From the IMG/VR virus record IMGVR_UViG_3300046522_000441, positions 1-37,218 of that record: a stretch of DNA of 37,218 nucleotides; one strand, written 5' to 3'. Shown here piece by piece: positions 1 to 7,518 of the stretch. This stretch comes from a virus. A model generated the notes under the pieces. The model did not search any database. It worked only from the letters and a program-made list of their open reading frames with translations, and was not told the origin of the DNA. The position numbers and the translations under genes were made by a program. Positions within the stretch are counted from its first letter, which is position 1. Each line of letters opens with the position of its first letter.

Positions 1-34
1 GCCGATGGGCGCGAGGATCAGCGTACCCGCCTTG
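1..34. repeat. Terminal overlap of the contig (left copy)
   Basis: Bases 1-34 equal 37185-37218 except for one base (G at 4, T at 37188). Both copies lie in the same frame of gene D. This is the signature of a circular assembly written with an overlap, not a biological repeat. Confidence 0.9.
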
Positions 35-633
35 ATGGTCGCCACGGCGTCGTATCGCCGCCCCAGCTCTCTCACGAACGCGATATCGCTCTTTGCGTGC
101 TGCCGCATCGCCGGAATCTGTGCATCGGCGATCAGCGCATGGACCTTGGGCGTCAGGCCGTGGCGCTTCGCGATCTTGCCCACGATGGCCGACAGCGGCT
201 GCGTGATCCAGTTTTCATCGCGCCGCTTGCGCAGATCCGCCGTCAGGTCGGCCGCGCGTCCGGTGATCGTGACGATATCAGGCGGGCCGCTCCATCCCGG
301 CTCATCTATGCGATAGCTGCCCTTGTCGACCAGCCCGGCGGTCACGCCGCTACCCTTCTGCCAGCCGATGGCGACCGACAGGGTCGCGGTTGGCGGGGGA
401 AGCGCCAGCATTCCATCCTCATCGCCGAGCGTGATATCGAGGCTGTCGGCCTCCTCGCCGCGCTTTTCCGTCAGCGTCAACTCTTTGAGCCTTGGCTTCA
501 TCGCCTCGGTCAGATCCTGTCCGTCTAGCGTGACCTGCCACGCCGCAACGGGCATGATCCATTCGTCGCGACTGGCGGGCTGAAGCGCCGCTGACTGCGC
601 CGCGACGGTGACGCCGAAGGGAAGCGAGGCCAT
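1..633 (-). CDS. D: Late control/tail protein gpD, N-terminal part (runs off the window start)
   Basis: Baseplate hub protein of the P2 contractile tail, the T4 gp27-like ring that sits above the spike. Translating the minus strand from the ATG at 633 gives a protein that follows P2 gpD closely through its first 210 residues, including a PPDIVTI segment and the RRDENW and SAIV blocks that match P2 RREGSW and GAIV. The start overlaps the gpU stop by one base (TGATG), so the two are translationally coupled. The frame stays open to base 1. The same frame continues from the right end of the window, so this is the first part of a gene of about 357 codons split by the arbitrary opening of a circular contig. 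P2 gpD is 387 residues. Confidence 0.93.
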   Translation of the reverse strand, partial: MASLPFGVTVAAQSAALQPASRDEWIMPVAAWQVTLDGQDLTEAMKPRLKELTLTEKRGEEADSLDITLGDEDGMLALPPPTATLSVAIGWQKGSGVTAGLVDKGSYRIDEPGWSGPPDIVTITGRAADLTADLRKRRDENWITQPLSAIVGKIAKRHGLTPKVHALIADAQIPAMRQHAKSDIAFVRELGRRYDAVATIKAGTLILAPIG

Positions 634-1193
634 CAGTCGGTTGCCCGCTCAAGCTCGATCGAGAAATCGACGCGCCGCGCGCCGCCGCCGGGAAGGAACA
701 CGCTTTTCCGTTCGTCGACCGCGGTGATCATATATTGGCCGATAACCACGCCATCGGACTGCACGAAGGGGTAGGCATCGCCGGTCGCCGCCATCTCGCG
801 GATCTGTTGCAGCGATGTATTCGGACCCGTCAGCTCGGGCATCAGCACACCGGGCAGCGAATAGGTATCGAGGCCGGGGCCGAGGAACTGATAGGCGGCG
901 CGCGCGCCGAGGCGTTCGCCGGCAGCGTGGCGCCAGTCGGTGCGCCGGGCAAGCTCCTGCGGCGCGATCGTGTCGAGCCCGAAGACGAACAGGCCAAGCG
1001 AGAACATGGGAATGCGCTCACCGATCGTACCGCCGGCGGCGTCGACCTGGGCAAGGCCGCGCAACTTGGCCGCGATCGTCGCGGCGTTCGCGATCGCCGG
1101 CATGTCGGGCAGGCCGAGCAGGCGCCGCACGTCGCCGAGCTGCGCACTGGCGCCCGTGGCGCGGACGATGCCGCCGATATTACCGATCTGCAT
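633..1193 (-). CDS. U: Tail terminator/tail protein gpU
   Basis: P2 gpU family, needed to finish the contractile tail. The core (SLGLFVFGLDT, QELARRTDWRH, GARAAYQFLGPG, PELTG, RRVDFSIEL) lines up with P2 gpU (GLFVFSLGT, QELQHQLTWRH, GARPAHQYLGPG, PEFTG, RRIDFSMKL). The start ATG at 1193 lies inside the gpT end (14-base overlap) and has an AAGGGG ribosome site 6 bases upstream. Oddity: about 61 residues precede the conserved core, whereas P2 gpU starts at the core and carries extra residues at its C-terminus. An internal Met just before the core is a possible shorter start. Confidence 0.92.
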   Translation of the reverse strand: MQIGNIGGIVRATGASAQLGDVRRLLGLPDMPAIANAATIAAKLRGLAQVDAAGGTIGERIPMFSLGLFVFGLDTIAPQELARRTDWRHAAGERLGARAAYQFLGPGLDTYSLPGVLMPELTGPNTSLQQIREMAATGDAYPFVQSDGVVIGQYMITAVDERKSVFLPGGGARRVDFSIELERATD

Positions 1194-3609
1194 AGCTGCC
1201 CCTTGCCTCGCGCGCGGCGAGCTTCCTGAATTCCGCCATCATCTGCTGCGCGAGCTGCGCGGCATTCTGCCCCGGCTGTTGCTGCAGATGGATCTCGACC
1301 TTTTCGATGACGACGCCGCCGGCTCCCCCACCGCGCGCTCCCCGGCCCGCTGCGGCGCCCGCTGGCGCCATTCCGCCAGCGAAGGGGGATCGTGGCACCG
1401 CGAAGCCGCTGGCGACGCCCTCCGCCATCCTGCGGGCGGAGTCGACGGGGCGGCGCCGGCCTTGGTCGATCCCGACCGCCAGACCATCGGCGACAAAGCC
1501 GCCCATTTGCATGAACAGGCGCGAAGGGGAGTTGATGCCGAGGAACGCCTTTGCGTTGCTCCACGCGCCGCCAATGATCGATTTCAGGGCCGACCAGATC
1601 TTGCCCGGCGCGGCCTTGATCCCGGCAACCAGCCCGTCGATGATCGCGCGGCCGACCCCGATGAAGCTGCCGGCGAATCCTCGCATGAAGGCCAGCCCAT
1701 TGCTCACCGCTGCGCCCACGCCGCGGATACCGTTGGTGAACGCCGTCTTGATCGACGTCCAGTTGCGGATGATCAGCGCCGCCACGATACCCAAGGGACC
1801 GAAGGCGGGCAGAATCAGCATCGCGTTGCGCTTCACGAACCCCATGACGCGGCCGAGGAACGCGACCCCGGCATTGAAAGCGGACTTGATCCCCGACCAA
1901 GCCGAGCCGAGCCAACCCACGGCACCGTGGAACGCGCCCTTGATCTTGTCCCAATGCTTCCAGATCAAATAGGCGGCGATTCCGAGCGCGGTCACGGTCA
2001 GGCCGATGGGGTTCATGAGCAGGGCGCGGCCCACCCACAGCATGGCACGGCCGAAGATGATCGCGCCCTTCGCGAGGAATCCGAAGGCGCGTGACGCGAC
2101 GATGCCGGCGGGGAACACTCGCCGGAACAGGCCGTAAATGGTGGCAAAGGGACCAAGAATGCTGCCGATGGCGAATTGAACGACGCCGAAGCCGATCTTG
2201 AGCGCGATCAACCCGGCAGCGGCTTTGACAATGCCCCTCGCCAGTTCGGGGTTGGCTTCCGACCACGCGAGGACGGCGGTCAGACTTCCTTTCATGCTCA
2301 ACGCCAGTTGATTGACGCTTGGTAGCAGGGTTTTGCCTACCAGTAGCGCGACCTCCGACATTGTGCCGACGAAATCGCCCCATAGGGCGGTGGCGTCTCT
2401 CGCGACACGCAAATCGAATGCGCGGCCGACCGTTCCCTCGCCCTTCATCGCCTGATCGCGAATCTTGCGATAGTCTTTGAGGTTCAGGATCAGCGCTCGG
2501 ATAGCGCCCTGCGCCTGCATATCCTCGAATGCGTAGCCGAGCTTTTTAAGGTCGCCGCCGGTCGCCTTTTCAGTGATCATCGCGATGGCTTCGAGCGTAT
2601 CGTAGCCTTCGGCGCGCAGCTTCGCCATCGCCGCCGGGAGGTCCACGCCGAAGTTCTTCTGAAACGCCTTCACGGTCGCGGGCGAATTGATTTTGGCGAA
2701 CAGGTTCTGAAGGTTATTCGCCGCTTCATCAGCCGTGCCGGCTGTCCGCCTTGTGATCTGCAACGCGGCGGAGAGGTTGCCGACTGCACTCAAGCCCGCT
2801 TCGCCGAGCGCGTTGAGCTGAGCTGTTAGACCGGGAAAATGCCGGGCCATATCCCGCACTTCGAACGCGCCCGCGTTTCCCGCTCTGGCCATGATGTCGA
2901 GCGCACGCCCGGTATCGCTCACCGCAACTTTGAGGTTCTGAAGATTGGAAAAGGCAGCATTGGCGCCGTCCGCCATGTCAACCTTGAACGCCGTCGCCAT
3001 TTTTCCGATGGGCGCGATCATGAGGGCCGCTGTGCGAGGATCAAGGCCGAAGCTGGCCAAGACGTCGACACCAGCACGCATCTCTTCGGGCAACCTTTTC
3101 GCGGCGCGCGCGGCGCGGAGGATCGTATGCTCCAGCTCGGCCGTCTGCCGATTGGTCAATTCGGCCTTCTGCTGCAGATCGACCATGCCAGAGGAGAAAT
3201 TGCCGGCCTCGCGCACGGCGAGGGCGAAGGGAGCTGCCAGCGCCAGCCCTTCGACGATGTTTTCCTGACCTGCGGATTTCAATTCCTCGCCGCGCGCTCG
3301 AATGGCGTCGGCCTGTGCGGTGATTTCGAGCAATCGCTTCTGCTCGGCTATCCTTTCGTTGGTGCGATAGAGCTGGGACTGCAGCGCGCGCTGGCGGTTG
3401 ATCAGCTCGGACACGTTGCCCGACGCGCCGTCGAGTTCGCGCGAAGTCGCTGCAAGCTCGCGCTTAAGTCGCCCGCTTTCCTGCTGCATGCCCTTCAACG
3501 CTGCGGCGCCCGACCGGCCAAGGCCGATCAGGTTCTTGAGACCGCCGCCGAGCTTGTCGAGCCCGGCGGAGCCGAATTGCACGATAAGGGAAAGCTTGTT
3601 GCTGCTCAT
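1180..3609 (-). CDS. T: Tail tape measure protein gpT
   Basis: Tape measure protein that sets tail length and is probably ejected during DNA entry. At 809 residues it is almost exactly the size of P2 gpT (815). The N-terminal 100 residues are coiled-coil-like and rich in Glu, Arg and Gln. A conserved TP901-type tape-measure core follows at roughly 110-370. Roughly residues 430-620 carry repeated hydrophobic, membrane-spanning-like helices rich in Ala, Gly and Ile. Its position directly after the E/E' frameshift pair is the universal arrangement for tail chaperones and tape measure. The E' frame stops at 3606 and overlaps this start by 4 bases. Confidence 0.94.
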   Translation of the reverse strand: MSSNKLSLIVQFGSAGLDKLGGGLKNLIGLGRSGAAALKGMQQESGRLKRELAATSRELDGASGNVSELINRQRALQSQLYRTNERIAEQKRLLEITAQADAIRARGEELKSAGQENIVEGLALAAPFALAVREAGNFSSGMVDLQQKAELTNRQTAELEHTILRAARAAKRLPEEMRAGVDVLASFGLDPRTAALMIAPIGKMATAFKVDMADGANAAFSNLQNLKVAVSDTGRALDIMARAGNAGAFEVRDMARHFPGLTAQLNALGEAGLSAVGNLSAALQITRRTAGTADEAANNLQNLFAKINSPATVKAFQKNFGVDLPAAMAKLRAEGYDTLEAIAMITEKATGGDLKKLGYAFEDMQAQGAIRALILNLKDYRKIRDQAMKGEGTVGRAFDLRVARDATALWGDFVGTMSEVALLVGKTLLPSVNQLALSMKGSLTAVLAWSEANPELARGIVKAAAGLIALKIGFGVVQFAIGSILGPFATIYGLFRRVFPAGIVASRAFGFLAKGAIIFGRAMLWVGRALLMNPIGLTVTALGIAAYLIWKHWDKIKGAFHGAVGWLGSAWSGIKSAFNAGVAFLGRVMGFVKRNAMLILPAFGPLGIVAALIIRNWTSIKTAFTNGIRGVGAAVSNGLAFMRGFAGSFIGVGRAIIDGLVAGIKAAPGKIWSALKSIIGGAWSNAKAFLGINSPSRLFMQMGGFVADGLAVGIDQGRRRPVDSARRMAEGVASGFAVPRSPFAGGMAPAGAAAGRGARGGGAGGVVIEKVEIHLQQQPGQNAAQLAQQMMAEFRKLAAREARGSYADR

Positions 3610-3797
3610 GTTATCGGTGCCGCCCTTGCTTCAAGCAGTGTTTTCAACCTGCGGACCGCGCGGCCATGCCAGACGATCAGCTCTTCGAGATCCAGCGCCT
3701 CAAGCTCGGACAGCGGCCAATGGAAGATCAGCGCGACGTCGGCGATCAGTTCGTCGACGTCATCTCCCTGATCATCTTCATCTGCGCCGAGCTGAAG
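3606..3797 (-). CDS. gpE' extension of the tail assembly chaperone (reached by -1 frameshift)
   Basis: C-terminal part of the E+E' fusion. It has no plausible start of its own and is entered from gene E by a -1 slip at 3797-3803. After the slip it adds 63 residues ending just inside gpT. It contains the P2_GpE family signature (DVALIFHWPLSELEALDLEEL, then WHGRA; compare the FxWPPSxxDxMsLxEL and W+ERA pattern of the family). The fusion would be about 159 residues. As in P2, lambda G/GT and other long-tailed phages, the short and fused forms together chaperone the tape measure. Confidence 0.85.
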   Translation of the reverse strand, partial: LQLGADEDDQGDDVDELIADVALIFHWPLSELEALDLEELIVWHGRAVRRLKTLLEARAAPIT

Positions 3798-4084
3798 AAA
3801 AAACCGGTGATGACACCTCCCGCCTCGGCAATGTCGTCGGCTTCGAGATTTTCGGCGTCGGAGACGGTCATGGTCGGATCGGAAATGCGCGGCAGCAGGG
3901 TGATGATCGCGTTGACGTCGGCGCGCATCAGATCCTGCAGGTTCAGACCGCGCATCTCGCCGCCCTTGGGCTTGCGGAGGCGGATCTTCGTGATTTGCTC
4001 GTCGCCGCGCGTGAAGCCGGTTTCGAAGGTGCATTCCTTCCAAATGGGCTGGTTGCCTGTCGCGGGAGGGGGAGTGTCGTTCAT
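3746..4084 (-). CDS. E: Tail assembly chaperone gpE
   Basis: Zero-frame product of the frameshifting tail chaperone pair, 112 residues, of the P2 gpE (Phage_TAC_7) type. The start ATG at 4084 has a GAGGA ribosome site. The conserved part contains ITKIRLRKPKGGEMRGL and a DLMRADVNAIITLLPRIS helix. Near its end the codons GGT TTT TTC make a heptanucleotide T TTT TTC in the correct phase for -1 slippage. The gene lies between the tube gene FII and tape measure T, as in all P2-type phages. Confidence 0.9.
   Translation of the reverse strand: MNDTPPPATGNQPIWKECTFETGFTRGDEQITKIRLRKPKGGEMRGLNLQDLMRADVNAIITLLPRISDPTMTVSDAENLEADDIAEAGGVITGFFFSSAQMKMIREMTSTN
3797..3803 (-). promoter_or_regulatory. -1 ribosomal frameshift site in the E/E' pair
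   Basis: Read on the minus strand, the bases are T TTT TTC in the phase X XXY YYZ relative to gene E, around codons 95-96. Sliding back one base enters exactly the open frame that carries the GpE' signature and ends at 3606. P2 uses T TTT TTG at the equivalent place. No single downstream stem was obvious by eye. Confidence 0.85.
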
Positions 4085-4170
4085 GCGGAAATCCTCTTGT
4101 CGTCATGCGGTGATGCGGTTCCCCGCCCCGGCGCACCCGCATGTATGCGCCGGAGCGAAGCTGGTGATAT

Positions 4171-4680
4171 CTAGAGTCCGATGGCGGCGCGCTGGGCGGC
4201 GAGACGGTCGACGCCGTTCACTTTGAAAACCATGCCCGCGATGTCGATCTCGATGACTTCGCGGCCATTGACGATGAGCTTGTAGTAGCTGCAGCTCATC
4301 TTGAACTTATGCTCGGTATCAGAGCCGGGCTTGGCGTTGCCCATGTCGATCTCGTTATGCCGACCGCGCACTACGACCTCCACCGGGGTGACCTGCCCGG
4401 TGCTGTCGTCCTGATAGGCGCCAGCGAAGCGCACGAGTTTGCCGTCGTGGGTGGTCAGGCCAAAGCCGCCGATTGCGGCTGCAACGATTCCGCCGAGCGT
4501 ATATTCCAGCTCGATCTTTTCCTGCCCCATGTCGATATCGACCTCGCCATCCATGCCGGCGGCGCGAAATCCTTCCATCTTGCGCGCCATTTTCGGCAGG
4601 GTGACTTCGGTCGCAATGCCGAGGTGCGACGTCCCGTCGTCGAAGACGTTCATATTCTTGAGCTTGGCGGCAAGGCCCAT
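4171..4680 (-). CDS. FII: Major tail tube protein gpFII
   Basis: Inner tail tube subunit. The 169 residues match P2 FII (172) from end to end: KLKNMNVFDDG, VTLPKMARKMEGFRAAGM, FAGAYQDDSTG, VEVVVRGRHNEID and the closing VNGVDRL with IGL. AAGGA precedes the ATG at 4680. It lies directly downstream of the sheath gene FI in the W-FI-FII-E-T-U-D operon. Confidence 0.96.
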   Translation of the reverse strand: MGLAAKLKNMNVFDDGTSHLGIATEVTLPKMARKMEGFRAAGMDGEVDIDMGQEKIELEYTLGGIVAAAIGGFGLTTHDGKLVRFAGAYQDDSTGQVTPVEVVVRGRHNEIDMGNAKPGSDTEHKFKMSCSYYKLIVNGREVIEIDIAGMVFKVNGVDRLAAQRAAIGL

Positions 4681-4721
4681 GGCCGATTCCTTTCAGATCC
4701 AAACGGGGAGAGCGGCGGCGG

Positions 4722-5840
4722 TCAGGCGTTTGCCAGAGTGCCGTAATAGCGGTCGGTGATGCGCTGATTGAGCGTCAGCTCCTCGGCGGGCGCGCAGGGC
4801 GTATAGTCGTAATCGACCGTCACCTTGCCCGCGGCGAGCTGTGCCGGCGGGTTCAATTCGGGGTCTATCCACGCCCGACCGCCAATCAGCCGACCTTCGG
4901 CGACGAGCTGGCGCAGCCGCGCGTTGATCGTCTCCTCGATATCGCGGAACAGCGACTTGGTGATGGGCTTGTCGATTGCCCACATCAGGCCGGCGCCGAT
5001 TTCGTCCTGAATGGCCTGTGCGGTACGCACGGTGCTTTCGAAGGCGAAAAGCGGTTCATCCGAACAGGTGCGGTTGCCCCAAAAGCGGAAGCCGTTGCTG
5101 CGGATGATCGTTGTGACGTCGGCCGCGTTGAGCACGCCGGCGTCGTTGGCGGCGCTGTGCAGGTCGAAGAAGATCGGCACGGCAAGGCCGGTTACGCCGT
5201 TCATCACGACATTCGACAGCGTCTTATGCCAGCCAACCTCCTCGTCGATCCGGGCGCGCATGCCCATCGCGCGGGCGACAGCGTCGCCGGCGAACGCGGC
5301 CGAGGTGTTCGGCCAGAGCAGCTCCAGCTCGCGCGCACCGAAATTCTCGCGATAGGTGGCCACGTCGGCGAGTGCTTCGGCGACAGCGAGCGCATAGGCG
5401 AAGCCGCGCAGCTTGCCGGCGATCTCCGCCAACTCGGTCGTGACGACTTGTGTATCGAGACCGGGCGCGCCGAGAATGCGTGGACGAACGCCGAGCTGCA
5501 CTTCGGCGCCGAGCAACAGGTTGAGGCCCGCGACAACTGCGGCGTCGAGATCTGCTTCGTCCTCGGGCTCGGTAATACGAACCACGACGACGACGGGATT
5601 GGTCTGGTCGCCGATGGCGGTCAGTGCATCCTTGAGGGTGCCCGTGGTGCCGGCCTTGGCGATCGCGGCACGGACGTCGGTGATCAGCACCGGTTCGTCG
5701 AGCGGGAAAGCGGCGTTGAGCGCGTTGGTCGGGGCACCGACAGCGGCGCCGGCGGTTGCGACCAGGCCGATGATGGCGAGGCTCGACGCGAGGATCGGGC
5801 GGGTGCCGGTGATCGGTTCGTTGAGCTTGATTCCGTGCAT
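4722..5840 (-). CDS. FI: Contractile tail sheath protein gpFI
   Basis: Sheath protein that contracts to drive the tube through the cell envelope. The 372 residues compare with 396 in P2. Recognisable family segments are the N-terminal GIKLNEPITGTRPI, the central WPNTSAAFAGDAVARAM and GWHKTLSNVVMNGVTG blocks, the FRFWGNRTCSDEP block and the C-terminal VDYDYTPCAPAEELTLNQRITDRYY tail. The start ATG at 5840 has an AGGAAA ribosome site that overlaps the end of W. Confidence 0.96.
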   Translation of the reverse strand: MHGIKLNEPITGTRPILASSLAIIGLVATAGAAVGAPTNALNAAFPLDEPVLITDVRAAIAKAGTTGTLKDALTAIGDQTNPVVVVVRITEPEDEADLDAAVVAGLNLLLGAEVQLGVRPRILGAPGLDTQVVTTELAEIAGKLRGFAYALAVAEALADVATYRENFGARELELLWPNTSAAFAGDAVARAMGMRARIDEEVGWHKTLSNVVMNGVTGLAVPIFFDLHSAANDAGVLNAADVTTIIRSNGFRFWGNRTCSDEPLFAFESTVRTAQAIQDEIGAGLMWAIDKPITKSLFRDIEETINARLRQLVAEGRLIGGRAWIDPELNPPAQLAAGKVTVDYDYTPCAPAEELTLNQRITDRYYGTLANA

Positions 5841-5850
5841 GGCAATTTTC

Positions 5851-6204
5851 CTAAGCGGCTAGGGGGATGGCGAGGCGGGTGAAGCTGTTGACGCCGGCAG
5901 GGCGGTCGGTGCGATATCCCTCGATATCGAGCGACACGCGGCCATCGGCGCCGGTGGTGGCAAAGTTGACGCGGGTCAGGCGAATGCGCGGCTCCCAACG
6001 CGCGATTGCGTCGGCGGAGGCAGCGAGGAAGAGCAGGCGGGTCGCGGCATTGATCGGGCGGTCGATCAGTTCGAGCAGCATCGAGCCATAGTCGCGCAGC
6101 ATGACGCGCGAGCCGACTGGCGTGGTCAGGATATCGCCGATCGATTGGGCGAGATGCGCGTCGCCGTCGAGCGGGGCGCCGGTGGAGCGATCCATGCCGA
6201 GCAT
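5851..6204 (-). CDS. W: Baseplate protein gpW (GPW/gp25 family)
   Basis: Baseplate wedge protein related to T4 gp25. At 117 residues it carries the family blocks ILTTPVGSRVMLRDYGSMLLELID and RWEPRI, matching P2 gpW (ILLTPVGSRVMRRDYGSLLSALID and KWEPRV). The start is taken as ATG 6204 (a second Met three codons on is possible). The frame is open upstream to a TAA inside the palindrome at 6248-6276 but has no other start. There is no ribosome binding site in front of the ATG. The palindrome centre is 58 bases upstream, which fits a short or absent leader. In P2, W sits between V and J; here it heads the sheath/tube operon. Confidence 0.94.
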   Translation of the reverse strand: MLGMDRSTGAPLDGDAHLAQSIGDILTTPVGSRVMLRDYGSMLLELIDRPINAATRLLFLAASADAIARWEPRIRLTRVNFATTGADGRVSLDIEGYRTDRPAGVNSFTRLAIPLAA

Positions 6205-6247
6205 GGCGGCGACACTGGCGCTGAGGCCTTGGCCGATGCCATAGGCT

Positions 6248-6276
6248 GCTCCTGTATGAAGCGCTTATACAGGAGC
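6248..6276. promoter_or_regulatory. 29-bp palindrome, candidate Ogr-type late operator (copy 1)
   Basis: Perfect 10-base arms GCTCCTGTAT and ATACAGGAGC around a 9-base spacer. The core reads TGT-N13-ACA; the P2/P4 activator site is TGT-N12-ACA. It lies between W (start 58 bases left of the centre) and the plus-strand gene 6357 (start 95 bases right). Identical to the copy at 11081 and one base different from the copy at 18429. There is no T-run on either side, so it is not an intrinsic terminator. Confidence 0.72.
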
Positions 6277-6356
6277 GAGCGGTTGCGGGATCGCCCTAGT
6301 GGATCGCTGGCCTATTCCAGACAATCCCGGTAGGTTCCTCGCAAGGGGGATACGAT

Positions 6357-6695
6357 ATGAGCTGCAGCAGTCTTTCGGCCGAGGGGGCGGCGCTGATCGG
6401 CGCGGCTATTGGGGGAGCATCAACGATCGTCGGCAACATCGTCACGCACTGGCTCGCGAACCGCAGGAGCGAGAAGTTGGATGTTAAGCGCAAGGCGCGG
6501 TTGCGGACTATGCTTACAGGTGATGAGTACGTCTGGCGAAGCATCGGCGCGCTGAGCTCGGCTATCGGGGCGGACAAAGAGAAGACTGCCAGCCTATTGA
6601 TTGAGATCGATGCCCGGCAATCGATAAGTAACAACGATTCATGGGCACTTGTGTCGCGGAGGCCATTCCCGGATGATATGCAACCCGCCAACTGA
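6357..6695 (+). CDS. Small membrane protein inserted between W and V (cargo gene)
   Basis: 112 residues, no family recognised. Residues about 8-32 form a long hydrophobic, glycine- and alanine-rich segment that could span the membrane once. It is followed by a basic stretch (NRRSEKLDVKRKARLR) that would stay in the cytoplasm. The ATG has a good ribosome site (AAGGGGGA, about 6 bases away). It is encoded against the direction of all surrounding tail genes, ends 3 bases before the V stop, and its base composition is less GC-rich than its neighbours. That is the usual look of a phage moron. A role such as superinfection exclusion is speculation. It starts 95 bases right of the palindrome at 6248-6276, which could drive it. 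Confidence 0.7.
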   Translation: MSCSSLSAEGAALIGAAIGGASTIVGNIVTHWLANRRSEKLDVKRKARLRTMLTGDEYVWRSIGALSSAIGADKEKTASLLIEIDARQSISNNDSWALVSRRPFPDDMQPAN

Positions 6696-6698
6696 TGC

Positions 6699-7253
6699 TT
6701 AGACCGGCGCCCCCGTCTGCGCGCCGCCGGCCTGCACCCCGCCATGCTTGTGACTTTTGAGCGATTTGCCGCCGCCGATGACGTCGTTGTCAGCCGTCAG
6801 CTTGCCGGTGATCGCCACGTCGCCGGTGATCGCGACATTGCCGGTGATGTTCACCTGGTCGGCGGTGACATCGATCATTGATCCGGCAGGGAGCTGCGCG
6901 GTCAGCTTGTGCGCCTCGGGGTCATAGGCGATTCGCGCGCCGTCCTTGAAGAGGATGATCTCCTCGGGGCTGTCGCCAGCGGGTGCGAAGCTGTCGCTCG
7001 GGATGCCGCGCATGACGATACCCCCACCCAGCTCGCCATCCATACAGATGAGCAAGACCTGCTCGCCCTCGCTAGGAGGCGACCAGATGCGGGTTTCGCC
7101 CATGCGGCCTTCCATCCATGGCAGCGGCGGCGTTTCGGTGTCGCCCACTTCGACGACGCACCGTGCCGCCGCCACATCAACAGATTTGACGGTGCCGATC
7201 TGGATCAGCTCGGAGGGATTGAAATCTTCCTCGTCGGTGCGCGCGCGATTCAT
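6699..7253 (-). CDS. V: Baseplate spike protein gpV
   Basis: Membrane-piercing tail spike. The 184 residues have an N-terminal OB-like domain (GTVKSVDVAAARCVVEVGD, WSPPSEGEQVLLI, a block seen in P2 gpV as WWAPSVGEQVLIL). A repetitive triple beta-helix stretch follows (ITGNVAITGDVAITG). The C-terminal SHKHGG contains the His-x-His motif that binds iron at the P2 spike tip. The start overlaps the preceding small gene as ATGA. In P2, V is first in the V-W-J-I-H operon; here it is last, after the tail fibre. Confidence 0.93.
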   Translation of the reverse strand: MNRARTDEEDFNPSELIQIGTVKSVDVAAARCVVEVGDTETPPLPWMEGRMGETRIWSPPSEGEQVLLICMDGELGGGIVMRGIPSDSFAPAGDSPEEIILFKDGARIAYDPEAHKLTAQLPAGSMIDVTADQVNITGNVAITGDVAITGKLTADNDVIGGGKSLKSHKHGGVQAGGAQTGAPV

Positions 7254-7495
7254 TCGCCTTCTGCCGGCGCCTCTTCCTCGATCGGGGCGACGATGACGCC
7301 GAGGTCGATCTTGGCCGCAACGCCGCGGGCCACCTCGGCAACGCGTGCCTTGGTCGCCTTCGCGTCATATTTTCCATCTGCGTTCAGTACGGCGTTGACC
7401 GTGCGGTCATGCACGATGTCGCCGCTTGTGAACTTGACGGGAACCGTGCGCTTTGCAGCGTTGAAGGCGCCTATTTTCGTGGTCAATTCGGTCAT
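7250..7495 (-). CDS. Small protein between tail fibre and spike
   Basis: 81 residues, not recognised. The start ATG at 7495 is chosen because AAGGAA lies 7 bases upstream; a longer frame to 7576 lacks such a site. The protein is soluble, mixed alpha/beta in appearance, with an acidic tail (EEEAPAEGE). It ends with an ATGA overlap onto V. The position directly after the fibre gene is where P2-type phages carry fibre chaperones (gene G), but I see no sequence resemblance to gpG, so that role is only a guess. Confidence 0.75.
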   Translation of the reverse strand: MTELTTKIGAFNAAKRTVPVKFTSGDIVHDRTVNAVLNADGKYDAKATKARVAEVARGVAAKIDLGVIVAPIEEEAPAEGE

Positions 7496-7518
7496 GATCG
7501 TTCCTTTCTTGGCGACTG

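Noticed and set aside
940-2094. Long plus-strand frame opposite gpT
   Set aside because: Antisense shadow of a GC-rich gene, with no ribosome site and no recognisable domain.
842-2383. Long minus-strand frame (513 codons) across gpU and gpT
   Set aside because: Arg/Ser/Pro-rich shadow in another frame of two clearly conserved tail genes.
6128-6242. 38-codon minus-strand frame whose ribosome site is the palindrome arm AGGAG
   Set aside because: No equivalent ATG after the other two palindrome copies, and it lies out of frame over the W start; probably chance.
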